This document shows, in pieces, positions 32,617-40,399 of a DNA stretch of 40,399 nucleotides. The DNA is taken from the NCBI GenBank assembly GCA_007122985.1, contig SKSM01000131.1:1-40399 (forward strand). The letters run 5' to 3'. The notes under the pieces were generated by a model. The model worked only from the letters and a program-made list of their open reading frames with translations, had not been told where the DNA came from and did no database searches. The DNA is from Nitriliruptoraceae bacterium (lineage in GTDB: Bacteria; Actinomycetota; Nitriliruptoria; Nitriliruptorales; Nitriliruptoraceae). The position numbers and the translations under genes were made by a program. The first letter of the stretch is position 1; each line of letters starts with the position of its first letter.

Positions 32617-33774
32617 TCACTGCTGGATGTTGATGCGCTCGACAGCCGCCAGGACGTCGTCCTTGAGTGCCGAGCCGAGCGGGGCGTATCCGAGGTCCAA
32701 GGCGAGCGAGTCGCCCTCCTCGGAGACCGCCCACGACCAGAAGTCACGCAGCAGCGCTGCGGTGTCGTCGTCGTAGCCGCACTCCCAGGCGAAGATCCAG
32801 TTGGTGCCGGCGATCGGGAAGCCCTCGCCGCCGATGTCGAGGATGTCGAACTGGAAGGAGCCGGGGATCTCGGCCTCCTCGGCGGCTTCGGTGGTGTTCT
32901 CGAGCTCGGCCTTGATGGCGTTGCCGTCGTCGTTGACCACCCGTGCGGTCGGTAGCTGGTTCTCGAGGGCGTAGGCCTGATTGACGTAGCCGAGGCCCCC
33001 GGGGTTCTGCTGGATCTGCGCGGTGACGCCCTCGTTGCCCTGGCCGCCGAGGGTTCCGGATGGCCACTGCACCTCGGTGCCCTCTCCGAGTTCCCAGTTG
33101 TCGGCGGTGTGGTCGAGGTAGACGGTGAACACCGAGGTGGTGCCCGACCCGTCGGAGCGGTGCACGGGGATGATGTCGGCGTCCGGCAGGTCACGGTCGG
33201 GGTTGAGCGCCGCGATCGCCGGGTCGTCGAAGGTGGTGATCTCGCGCTGGAAGATGGCGGCGATGGTCTCCGCGTCCAGGATGAGGTCGTCGAACTCCTG
33301 GTCGTGGAAGGCGATCGTCACCGCGCCGAAGACCACCGGGAACTGGATGGCCGAACAGCCACGCGCTGCCTGCGCCTCGGTGAGCGTCTCGTCGTCGAGG
33401 TAGCGCTCCGACGAGCCGAAGTCGACCGTCTGGGAGAGGAACTGCTCGATGCCGCCGCCGGAGCCGATCGACTGGTAGTTGATCGACGCCTCAGGGTTGA
33501 CCTCTGCCTCGTACTCGAAGATCCAGTCCTGGAACAGCGGCGTGGGGAAGGTCGCGCCGGCACCGTCGAGGCTTGCAGCTGCGGCGGGTGCGCGATCGGC
33601 GTCGTCGTCGACGTCGGTCTCGGCGGCGGCGGGCTGCTGGTCGTCTTCCTGGGCGGCCGTCGGGTCGCCCGCGTCGCCGTTGGCAGCGCAGGCGGTGGCG
33701 ATCAGGGCCAGCACCAGCATGCTGAGCATGGCTCGGATGGGAGCTGTCATCTGCGTCATCGCTCCTGGTCTCAT
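32617..33774 (-). CDS. pstS: phosphate ABC transporter substrate-binding lipoprotein PstS
   Basis: Lipobox-like ALIATAC; GAGATFPTPLFQDWI, INYQSIGSGGGIEQFLSQTVDFGSSE, PVHRSDGSGTTSVFTVYL; start may be 33759 rather than 33774. Confidence 0.93.
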   Translation of the reverse strand: MRPGAMTQMTAPIRAMLSMLVLALIATACAANGDAGDPTAAQEDDQQPAAAETDVDDDADRAPAAAASLDGAGATFPTPLFQDWIFEYEAEVNPEASINYQSIGSGGGIEQFLSQTVDFGSSERYLDDETLTEAQAARGCSAIQFPVVFGAVTIAFHDQEFDDLILDAETIAAIFQREITTFDDPAIAALNPDRDLPDADIIPVHRSDGSGTTSVFTVYLDHTADNWELGEGTEVQWPSGTLGGQGNEGVTAQIQQNPGGLGYVNQAYALENQLPTARVVNDDGNAIKAELENTTEAAEEAEIPGSFQFDILDIGGEGFPIAGTNWIFAWECGYDDDTAALLRDFWSWAVSEEGDSLALDLGYAPLGSALKDDVLAAVERINIQQ

Positions 33775-33855
33775 CGGGGGTGGGTGGATCGGGAGTGGGA
33801 GGGGGTGTGCCTGACAGTGATGACGCTACGGATCCGACCTTTCGGTCCATGCTCG

Positions 33856-33877
33856 GCCGGTCGAACGCAAGGTGAAC
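33856..33877 (-). promoter_or_regulatory. candidate PHO box: two adjacent 11-mers GTTCACCTTGC GTTCGACCGGC
   Basis: Minus strand reading; ~80-100 bp upstream of pstS; resembles the actinobacterial GTTCACC 11-bp direct-repeat unit. Confidence 0.55.
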
Positions 33878-33935
33878 ACCGGGCCACGGTTCGGAGTCCT
33901 CGGGGGCGCGCCTGGACTCGCGCCCCTTTGCAGCC

Positions 33936-34013
33936 GGGCAAAGGCGATCCGCGTCGGGCCCGGCCGAAGGCGACCCACGTCGGGGCTGGCCGAAGGCGAC
34001 CCACGTCGGGGCC
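33936..34013. repeat. 26-bp tandem repeat, ~3 copies (first degenerate)
   Basis: ggccgaaggcgacccacgtcggggc at 33962 and 33988; degenerate copy at 33936. Confidence 0.8.
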
Positions 34014-34067
34014 CGGACGATCCCGAGCCGGCTGGCTCGGGGCCCGGACGATCCCGAGCCGGCTGGC
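34010..34067. repeat. 31-bp tandem repeat, ~2 copies
   Basis: ggcccggacgatcccgagccggctggc at 34010 and 34041. Confidence 0.85.
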
Positions 34068-34176
34068 GGCCAACCGAACGTGATCCGCCGGTGGGCCGAT
34101 CGGCTCTGGTCAGTCGGCCGTGCGCGACCGACGCTTGACGAGCCAACTGATGGAGCGGCGGCCCGGAGGTGGGAGC

Positions 34177-34653
34177 ATGGGCAGGATCGTGGTCGGCGTC
34201 GACGGCTCGCGAGAGTCGATGGCGGCCCTCGAATGGGCAGTGGAGGAGGCGCGCCTGCGCGGTGCACAGATCGAGACCGTCTACGTCTTCCAGAACACAC
34301 CGTCCTACCGGCTCTACGGCAGCCAGCAGCCTGGGAGCGCACGGCACGAGGAGCGCTCCCACGTCCGTGCGCCGGTAGAGCAGAGCACACAGAAGGCAGA
34401 TGCCCACGACGAGGTGGCCCGGATGGTCGACAACCTCGATCAGCCCCGCGACGTCGAGTTGGAGTCGTTGCTGGTCGAGGACCGGCACCCTGAGCACGTC
34501 CTCGTGGAGCGATCCGAGGGCGCGGACATGCTCGTGGTCGGCTCACACGGCCGTGGTCGTGTGCCGGAGATGCTGCTGGGATCGGTCAGTCACCACTGCG
34601 CGACCCACGCGCGGTGCCCGATCGTGATCATCCGCACACCGCGACCGACGTGA
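34177..34653 (+). CDS. universal stress protein (UspA family)
   Basis: MGRIVVGVDGSRESMAALEWAVEEARLRGAQIETVYVF ... ADMLVVGSHGRGRVPEMLLGSVSHHCATHARCPIVIIR. Confidence 0.95.
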   Translation: MGRIVVGVDGSRESMAALEWAVEEARLRGAQIETVYVFQNTPSYRLYGSQQPGSARHEERSHVRAPVEQSTQKADAHDEVARMVDNLDQPRDVELESLLVEDRHPEHVLVERSEGADMLVVGSHGRGRVPEMLLGSVSHHCATHARCPIVIIRTPRPT

Positions 34654-34683
34654 CGGCGGCTCGCCGTACTGCGCCCTGCGGGC

Positions 34684-36087
34684 TCAGGCGGGCTCCCACA
34701 GCCGGGTGTCGGGACGGAACTGGCTCCATGCGAACCAGAACGCCTCGTGTGCGGCGAGCTTGGGGCCGCCGTCGCTCGGGCGAGCGACCAGTCCGCCGTC
34801 CTCGAGTTCGAGCCTGACGCCCGCCTCTTCGACCTCCGTGCCGGCCTCGAGCGCGGTGGTGGCCTCCTCGACCGGGAACGCCACCGCCGCCCCCCGAGGT
34901 GTCTCGACGCCCAGGACGACCCGCTGCTCCTCGGTGCGCTCGTCACGCTCGCCGACCGGAAACACCGGCCCGTCGGCGTCGCGGCGCTGGCGCAGGTCGC
35001 CCGGGTAGTTGAGGATCTCGCGGTCGGGGCTGCGCCGGCCCGGAACCGCCAGGACGGTGGTCTCCGGCTGCTGCTCGCGCCAGTCCTCCCACCGCGCGAC
35101 CGTGACGCGCAGTGCCTCGAGCTCGACCTCGGCCGCGTGCAGGGGACCGGAGACCGCGTTGCCGTTGAACTGGTCGAACAGCGACTCGGTCTCTTCGTCG
35201 TACATGAGCTTGTTGGACCGCTGGAGCAGGCCGGAGGTGCGCAGCTCGAGTGGCTCGTCCACCACCTCGACGTCGTCGACGAAGTAGGGGATCGGCGCTC
35301 CGCACAACGTGCAGTAGGAGAAGGCGACGCGACGGTCCCCAAGGGTGTCGTTGGCCATCTCGTGCACCTCGAGGAAGCGGCGCGGGTAGGCGCGTGCCTC
35401 CCCGCTGACGATGACGCCGAAGACCGTGTCGTCCGCGTCGAGGTGGTCGGCCTGCTCGGCCTCGACCACCGGCGGATCGACCAGCGCCTGCATCTCGTCC
35501 CGGAAGACGCCACCCCACGCCACCTCGCGCCAGTCGAGATCCGCGTCGGGGTCGAAGAACGGCGCCCACGTCTCGTCCCGCTCGAGGTAGATCGCCTGCT
35601 TGAGCTCGACGTAGCCGGGGGGTGCTGGCACATCGGCGGCGAGCAGCACGTCGGTGTACGCCACCCAGGCGACGTCATCCACCTCGAGCTCGTGTCCGGT
35701 GAGCGCGGCGAGCGCATCGACGATCTCACCGGCGCTTGCCTCGTCGGCGCGCTGGAAGCGCAGCAGATCGACCAGTGGCCATGCACTACGCGGGTCACCT
35801 GCTCGGGCGAGCGCCCCGAAGTCGACCGCGTCCGCGTCGGCGGGATCGTCGAGCAGCAACTGCAGCTGCGTCTCGACCTCCTCGCCGAGGGGCGACGACG
35901 CCGCAGGTGCGTCGATCGTTCCGGTCTGCTCACCGCTCGCGCACGCGGCCAGGACCAGCGCCACGACCGACAGGGGGAGGAGCAGGCGCGCGCGGTGCCA
36001 TCCGCGCGGCCGTCGGCGTTCGACCAACCTCACGCGTCCAGTCGCGACGGGCACGGTGACCTTCCAGGTCGGTGTGGGGGTCGTCAC
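34684..36087 (-). CDS. DUF3179 domain-containing lipoprotein
   Basis: Lipobox-like VLAACAS; VIVSGEARAYPRRFLEVHEMANDTLGDRRVAFSYCTLCGAPIPY; start codon uncertain (GTG 36087 or TTG 36123). Confidence 0.85.
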   Translation of the reverse strand: MTTPTPTWKVTVPVATGRVRLVERRRPRGWHRARLLLPLSVVALVLAACASGEQTGTIDAPAASSPLGEEVETQLQLLLDDPADADAVDFGALARAGDPRSAWPLVDLLRFQRADEASAGEIVDALAALTGHELEVDDVAWVAYTDVLLAADVPAPPGYVELKQAIYLERDETWAPFFDPDADLDWREVAWGGVFRDEMQALVDPPVVEAEQADHLDADDTVFGVIVSGEARAYPRRFLEVHEMANDTLGDRRVAFSYCTLCGAPIPYFVDDVEVVDEPLELRTSGLLQRSNKLMYDEETESLFDQFNGNAVSGPLHAAEVELEALRVTVARWEDWREQQPETTVLAVPGRRSPDREILNYPGDLRQRRDADGPVFPVGERDERTEEQRVVLGVETPRGAAVAFPVEEATTALEAGTEVEEAGVRLELEDGGLVARPSDGGPKLAAHEAFWFAWSQFRPDTRLWEPA

Positions 36088-36191
36088 GGTGATCGACGGA
36101 ATCGAAGGAACTGGTGGGGGCAACCCGATCCGAGCACGCCGGATTCCGCCAGCCGCCGCAGTCGACCCTCAGAGAATCACCGGATCAACAG

Positions 36192-36203
36192 CGTTATATA
36201 ACG
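36192..36203. promoter_or_regulatory. perfect 12-bp AT-rich palindrome CGTTATATAACG upstream of DUF3179 gene
   Basis: Self-complementary sequence read directly. Confidence 0.45.
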
Positions 36204-36308
36204 ATGCTGGGGAGCGGAAGAGGTGCCTGGAGGATGGCTCATCCCGCGGTGCGGCGACACGAACCGGGAGCGACACGATCCGATGAGTCGGCCCCACAGC
36301 CCTGGCGT

Positions 36309-36500
36309 GACGACCCGACGGACCGACGAGACGGCTATGCAAGACGGCCCGACAGACCCGGCCAGACGACCCGACGAGGCGACCCGGCGACACGGCCCGG
36401 CGAGACGATCCGACAGACCCGGCCAGACGACCCGACGGACCGACGAGACGGCTATGCGAGACGGCCCGACAGACCCGGCCAGACGACCCGACGAGGCGAC
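36309..36500. repeat. 117-bp-period minisatellite, ~1.6 copies, with a ~26-bp submotif three times
   Basis: 36309-36383 and 36426-36500 nearly identical (one difference noted); gacagacccggccagacgacccgacg at 36351, 36412, 36468. Confidence 0.85.
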
Positions 36501-36632
36501 CAGGGCGCTGGAGACCTGTGCGACACAGGCGCAGACGCGACGCTCAGCGGGCATGGCTTGTGTCTGACTGTGTGACACAGATCTGGCGAAGGATCAGACA
36601 ACGTCCGGGCCGGGCCTCGACCCGTACGAGGG

Positions 36633-36758
36633 ATGATGACCATGTCCAAGCAGACGCGTGGTGTCGACGGGCCGGGCGTGTCCGCGCACACCGGGCGGCG
36701 CAAGAAGCGCTTCCTGGCTGCGTCGGAGAAGTACGAGATCCTGCAGCTGGTCCGCTAG
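36633..36758 (+). pseudogene. truncated transposase/HTH N-terminal remnant
   Basis: MMTMSKQTRGVDGPGVSAHTGRRKKRFLAASEKYEILQLVR* then in-frame EVTMR; resembles N-termini of IS-associated proteins interrupted by TAG. Confidence 0.45.
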
Positions 36759-36820
36759 GAGGTGACGATGCGCCGGGGTGTGCCGGGATGTTTCGGGATG
36801 CACCACGGCAGGCTGGCTCT

Positions 36821-36886
36821 CGCCGCGGGACGGGCTGCTGCCCGCCGCGGGACCAGCTGCTGCCCGCCGCGGGACCAGCTGCTGCC
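36821..36886. repeat. 22-bp tandem repeat x3
   Basis: cgccgcgggaccagctgctgcc (first copy cgccgcgggacgggctgctgcc). Confidence 0.9.
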
Positions 36887-37155
36887 CACTGCCCGTCGAG
36901 CGTCGTGTCGGCCCCAAGCGCAGGACGTTCACCTCGAGTAGGTGGCCTGAGATCCCGGCCGCGCCGTCGGCACGCCAGGTCGATCGTCTCCGCACGGCGC
37001 GCTGCGGCTCGGCACGCCCCTGGCCCCTCTTGCGTGAACCCCATAAGTAACATTACGTAAACTAGTGATCGGCGTGGCTGGTCGATCGCTTCCCCGACCG
37101 CCCGGGGCGACCGCTCGGGAGGAACCAGCTGCCGGCCGACCTCGACCGCTCCCCC

Positions 37156-37240
37156 GACCGCGCGAGACGACCACTCCGTCGACCGCGCGAGACGACCACT
37201 CCGTCGACCGCGCGAGACGACCACTCCGTCGACCGCGCGA
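37156..37240. repeat. 25-bp tandem repeat x3 plus partial
   Basis: gaccgcgcgagacgaccactccgtc at 37156, 37181, 37206, partial at 37231. Confidence 0.95.
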
Positions 37241-37296
37241 ACCGGGCCAGGTCGCATCGACACCGTGGGAATCAGCACGATGCCGTTGCTGGACGG

Positions 37297-37971
37297 CTAC
37301 GTCGATTGCCGGGGCGCTTGCGTCGACGTCCTGGCCCCATACAGCAGGCGTAGGCCGACCACGCCGATCCACACGAGCACGACCGCCGCCTTCACGCGCT
37401 GGACGACGCCGATGTACAGCGCCTCCGGGTCGACCGATCCGGCGATGAGGGTGGCCACCATCAGCACCAGGGTCGCGATGCCGGTCAGGGCGGTGTAGCC
37501 GGAGAGGCCACGCCAGTCGGGCCTGCGACGGATCCCGCGCCAGAGCAGCAGGGTCGCGAAGGCGAAGGCGAGCAACCCGACGTTGATGACCAACAGGTGC
37601 AGCGCGTCGATGGCTGCCTCGCCGTCGCACATGATCGCGGTGCACGGCAGCACGGCCATCGCGGCCCAGGCGAGGCCGAACACACCGACCAAGGCGGGAC
37701 CGAGGCGCGCGCCGCGGCCGTGGTCGAGGCCACGCCGCAAGCCCACGGCGAACACCACGATGAGCAGCCCGACGATCAGGAAGCTGACGTTCTGGACCAG
37801 CGGGTAGGGGGCCTGCGCGCCCCCGAGATCGCTCATCACCTGGGTGCGGTGGCTGTAGCCGTCCCAGAGCCATCCGCCCACCAGGACGCTGAGCAGCGTC
37901 AGGACCGGCACGATCACGCCGCACAGCGCCTGATAGGGCCGCGCAGCTCCCTGGTCCTGATCCTCGCTCAC
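37297..37971 (-). CDS. DUF998 domain-containing membrane protein
   Basis: Six or so hydrophobic segments; LVGGWLWDGYSHRTQVMSDLGGAQAPYPLVQN typical of DUF998. Confidence 0.85.
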   Translation of the reverse strand: MSEDQDQGAARPYQALCGVIVPVLTLLSVLVGGWLWDGYSHRTQVMSDLGGAQAPYPLVQNVSFLIVGLLIVVFAVGLRRGLDHGRGARLGPALVGVFGLAWAAMAVLPCTAIMCDGEAAIDALHLLVINVGLLAFAFATLLLWRGIRRRPDWRGLSGYTALTGIATLVLMVATLIAGSVDPEALYIGVVQRVKAAVVLVWIGVVGLRLLYGARTSTQAPRQST

Positions 37972-38188
37972 GCGCCCATCCCCTGTGCCAGGCCATCACG
38001 GTGACCTGGCGTCTGAGCTTCGCACGAACCGGCCCGACGTGGCAATCGACCTCACCCAGTCACCGTGTACCGATGCATGTGGGGTCGTCAAGGGCGTCGT
38101 CGCGGCGCTGGACCCACCCGTGCAGCCACGGCCGTCACCGCCGCCGGCGAGGGCATTCGTGGCGGGTTGGTGGCGGCCGGGCCGCGGG

Positions 38189-40339
38189 TCACATGGGCAG
38201 GCTGGGCTGTCCGGCGGCCGGAGGGTCACCGGGTGGATCAACCTCGCCGCACCGACCACCGGGCGGCCCAACATCACCGCACCGACCACCGGGCGGACCA
38301 ACATCACCGCACGGACCACCGGGCGGATCAACCTCACCGAACGGACCGTCGGGCGGCCCAACATCACCGAACGGGTCACCGGGCGGGTCGGCGCCGCCGT
38401 GGGCGTCGTCGACGGGCAAGACTGGGCCAGGGTTGTCCCCGGCGCGACGGTCGGACCGGTCACCTGGCGCTACTTCCTCGCGACGGTCGGACCGGTCACC
38501 TGGCGCTACTTCCCCGCGACGGTCGGACCGGTCACCTGGCGCTACGTCCCCGCGGCGGTCGGACCGGTCACCTGGCGCTACGTCCTCGCGGCGGTCGGAC
38601 CGGTCAACTGGCGCTACGTCCCCGCGGCGCTCGCTCCCACCACCGACGGATGGACCACCGGGTGGTCCGCCGCTGCCGCGCCCGCTGCCACCTCCGCCGG
38701 GCGGGCGGCTGCCATCGGGCCGATGAAAGACGGGTTGGCCGGCCTCGAGGCTCATGCGCCAGTCGCCAGCATCGAAGCGGCGGTGATGCCGGGCGCACAG
38801 CAGCGCAGCGTTGTCCAGGGTGAGGCGGCCGCCATCGCGGTAGGCGAGGTTGCCGTGGGCGACCTGGCACCATCCGGCCGGCGCATCACACCCTGGCCAG
38901 GCACAGCCACCGTCGCGCACCACCAGCGCGCGCCACAGCCCCGCCGGCACGCTGCGCACCTGCCGGCCGACCTCGATCGGCACCGAGTCGCCGTCCACCA
39001 CGATCCGCGAGAAGCCCGCATCGGCCAGCAACGGCCGGATCTCGTCGATCGTGACCGGACCGGTCAGCCCAAGCTGTGCGATTCCGGCCTGCTCAGCCAG
39101 CTGCGACCACTCGACCACCACCGACACGTGCGGGCGCACCCCGTGCCTGGCGGGCGCTTGCCCGGCAGCCAGCGCCGCATCCGCCCACGCCTCGAGCGCA
39201 TCCGCACCCCGCTGCCCCGGCGTCCGCGGCGCGTGCGCATCATCCGGCCGCTGGAACGCCCGAAACGCGGTCAACACCTTCTCGGCCTGCAGACCGAACA
39301 GCTCGCCCGAGAGCCGCAGCCCACCCTGCGGGGTCTGGGCCATGCTCATCCGCCGGCGTTCACGGCGGCGCAACTCCTCCGCGCGCGCCTGCGCCGGCTC
39401 GGCCTCGGCCACCAGCCGCCGCGCCAGCCGTCCCAACCCCACCGGATCCATCTGCTCGGCCGCGGCCACCAGCCGGGTCTCGAGCTGCTCACGACCAGGT
39501 CCGGACACCGCCTCCAGCGCCTGGGTGATCACCGCCGCATGGGCCTCGCTCAGCCGCCCGGCAGCAAAGGACTCGCTCGTCGCCGGCGCACTCGTGAGCT
39601 GCCGCCCGGTCTCTGCGGTGCGCTTGGCCTCGCCCGGCGGCAGGTGGAGCTCGTCTCGGAGGAACTGGCGCGTGTCCTGCCGACCCGCAGCCCCGCGCCC
39701 CCCACCAGCCTGCGCCGCACGCACCGCCCGCGCCTCCAACACCCCCGAGGCCCGCGCCCGCACCGAGGTCAAACGATCCACCCGCCGCTGCACCTCACGC
39801 AGCCACGTGCGCACCCCTGCATCATCCAACGCATCGAGCTCCACCCCCGCCACCGCCGCGAGCCCCGCATCCAACGCCCCCAACGCCGCCGCGACCGCCT
39901 CCCCGGCGCCCGCATACGGCCCGGCCTCCTCTGCGGCGGCGGTCGGCAGCCCACCGCCGCGCTGCTTCGCCGCCACGACCGTTCCCGACGACGCCACCCG
40001 ACCCCACGACGCCACCCGGCCCGACGACCCCACTCCGCCCGACGACGCCACCCGACCCCACGACGCCACCCGGCCCGACGACCCCACTCCGCCCGACGAC
40101 GCCACCCGGCCCGACGACCCCACTCGGCCCGTCGACCCCGCTCGATCCGACGACCCCGGCCCACCAGACCCCGTCACGGGAGCCGACCACGCCCCCGGCT
40201 CCTCGGCCGCGAGGTGTCGACCGGCACCATCCACCCCAGCCGACCGGCGCACGTACCCACCAGCGAGCGACCGCCGAGCCAGCACGCGCCCGTCGCCAAC
40301 CGCACACGCGGCAGCGACGGCGTGCGACCCACCAGCCAT
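38189..40339 (-). CDS. DUF222 (13E12-type) / HNH endonuclease-domain protein with repetitive termini
   Basis: DUF222-like core; HNH CAWPGCDAPAGWCQVAHGNLAYRDGGRLTLDNAALLCARHHRRFD. Confidence 0.88.
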   Translation of the reverse strand: MAGGSHAVAAACAVGDGRVLARRSLAGGYVRRSAGVDGAGRHLAAEEPGAWSAPVTGSGGPGSSDRAGSTGRVGSSGRVASSGGVGSSGRVASWGRVASSGGVGSSGRVASWGRVASSGTVVAAKQRGGGLPTAAAEEAGPYAGAGEAVAAALGALDAGLAAVAGVELDALDDAGVRTWLREVQRRVDRLTSVRARASGVLEARAVRAAQAGGGRGAAGRQDTRQFLRDELHLPPGEAKRTAETGRQLTSAPATSESFAAGRLSEAHAAVITQALEAVSGPGREQLETRLVAAAEQMDPVGLGRLARRLVAEAEPAQARAEELRRRERRRMSMAQTPQGGLRLSGELFGLQAEKVLTAFRAFQRPDDAHAPRTPGQRGADALEAWADAALAAGQAPARHGVRPHVSVVVEWSQLAEQAGIAQLGLTGPVTIDEIRPLLADAGFSRIVVDGDSVPIEVGRQVRSVPAGLWRALVVRDGGCAWPGCDAPAGWCQVAHGNLAYRDGGRLTLDNAALLCARHHRRFDAGDWRMSLEAGQPVFHRPDGSRPPGGGGSGRGSGGPPGGPSVGGGSERRGDVAPVDRSDRREDVAPGDRSDRRGDVAPGDRSDRRGEVAPGDRSDRREEVAPGDRSDRRAGDNPGPVLPVDDAHGGADPPGDPFGDVGPPDGPFGEVDPPGGPCGDVGPPGGRCGDVGPPGGRCGEVDPPGDPPAAGQPSLPM
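38231..38380. repeat. 30-bp in-frame tandem repeat x5 (encodes GDVGPPGGRC-like decapeptides)
   Basis: Units at 38231, 38261, 38291, 38321, 38351. Confidence 0.9.
38446..38625. repeat. 36-bp in-frame tandem repeat x5 (encodes DRSDRRGDVAPG-like 12-mers)
   Basis: gacggtcggaccggtcacctggcgctacttcctcgc and variants at 38446, 38482, 38518, 38554, 38590. Confidence 0.95.
39987..40130. repeat. 54-bp higher-order tandem repeat x2.7 of 18-bp subunits (encodes SSGRVA/SWGRVA/SSGGVG)
   Basis: gacgacgccacccgaccccacgacgccacccggcccgacgaccccactccgccc at 39987 and 40041, partial at 40095. Confidence 0.9.
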
Positions 40340-40399
40340 CTGCGCCCCTCCCCCTGACTAGCTCCAGCGACGACTCCGGCGACTGCATCAGCGACTGCA

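Noticed and set aside
37053-37060. TTACGTAA palindrome in an AT-rich patch
   Set aside because: Short (8 bp), no adjacent promoter-oriented gene; insufficient evidence.
38446-38625. Five 36-bp direct repeats resembling CRISPR spacing at first glance
   Set aside because: Units abut with no unique spacers and encode an in-frame 12-aa repeat; no cas genes in the window.
37985-40357. 790-aa plus-strand ORF
   Set aside because: Antisense to the DUF222/HNH gene; repetitive only because it reads the same tandem arrays.
40355-40399. gcgactgca-type repeats at the window end
   Set aside because: Truncated by window edge; cannot be evaluated.

Overview
High-GC window (visually ~70% GC), most likely from an actinobacterial chromosome; a Nitriliruptoria-like origin is an inference only. 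Both strands carry coding sequence. Main blocks, left to right: (1) a truncated THUMP-like SAM methyltransferase, a small zinc-ribbon protein, a zinc-ribbon/RNase HI fusion, and an XRE-cupin regulator followed by a DrrAB-type ABC exporter and an MFS transporter; (2) a phosphoribosyltransferase, CapA-family protein, cupredoxin-like protein and membrane EAL protein; (3) a ~12 kb block that appears to be a glycine-betaine production line: serA, metF, adenosine kinase, ahcY, sarcosine/dimethylglycine N-methyltransferase and glycine/sarcosine N-methyltransferase on the minus strand, divergent from metK-metH on the plus strand, with a ~500 bp lower-GC regulatory region between them; (4) an IclR regulator and a secreted 5'-nucleotidase with three SLH repeats apparently inserted inside the catalytic domain; (5) a complete Pho/Pst island (arsC-phoR-phoB, two convergent phoU paralogs, pstB-A-C-S, with a candidate PHO box upstream of pstS); (6) a UspA protein, a DUF3179 lipoprotein, and a ~1.1 kb non-coding repeat island with a transposase-like remnant; (7) a DUF998 membrane protein and a DUF222/HNH protein with expanded tandem repeats at both termini. 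No tRNA, rRNA or CRISPR array was recognised. All calls were made by reading sequence and translations; no database searches were run.
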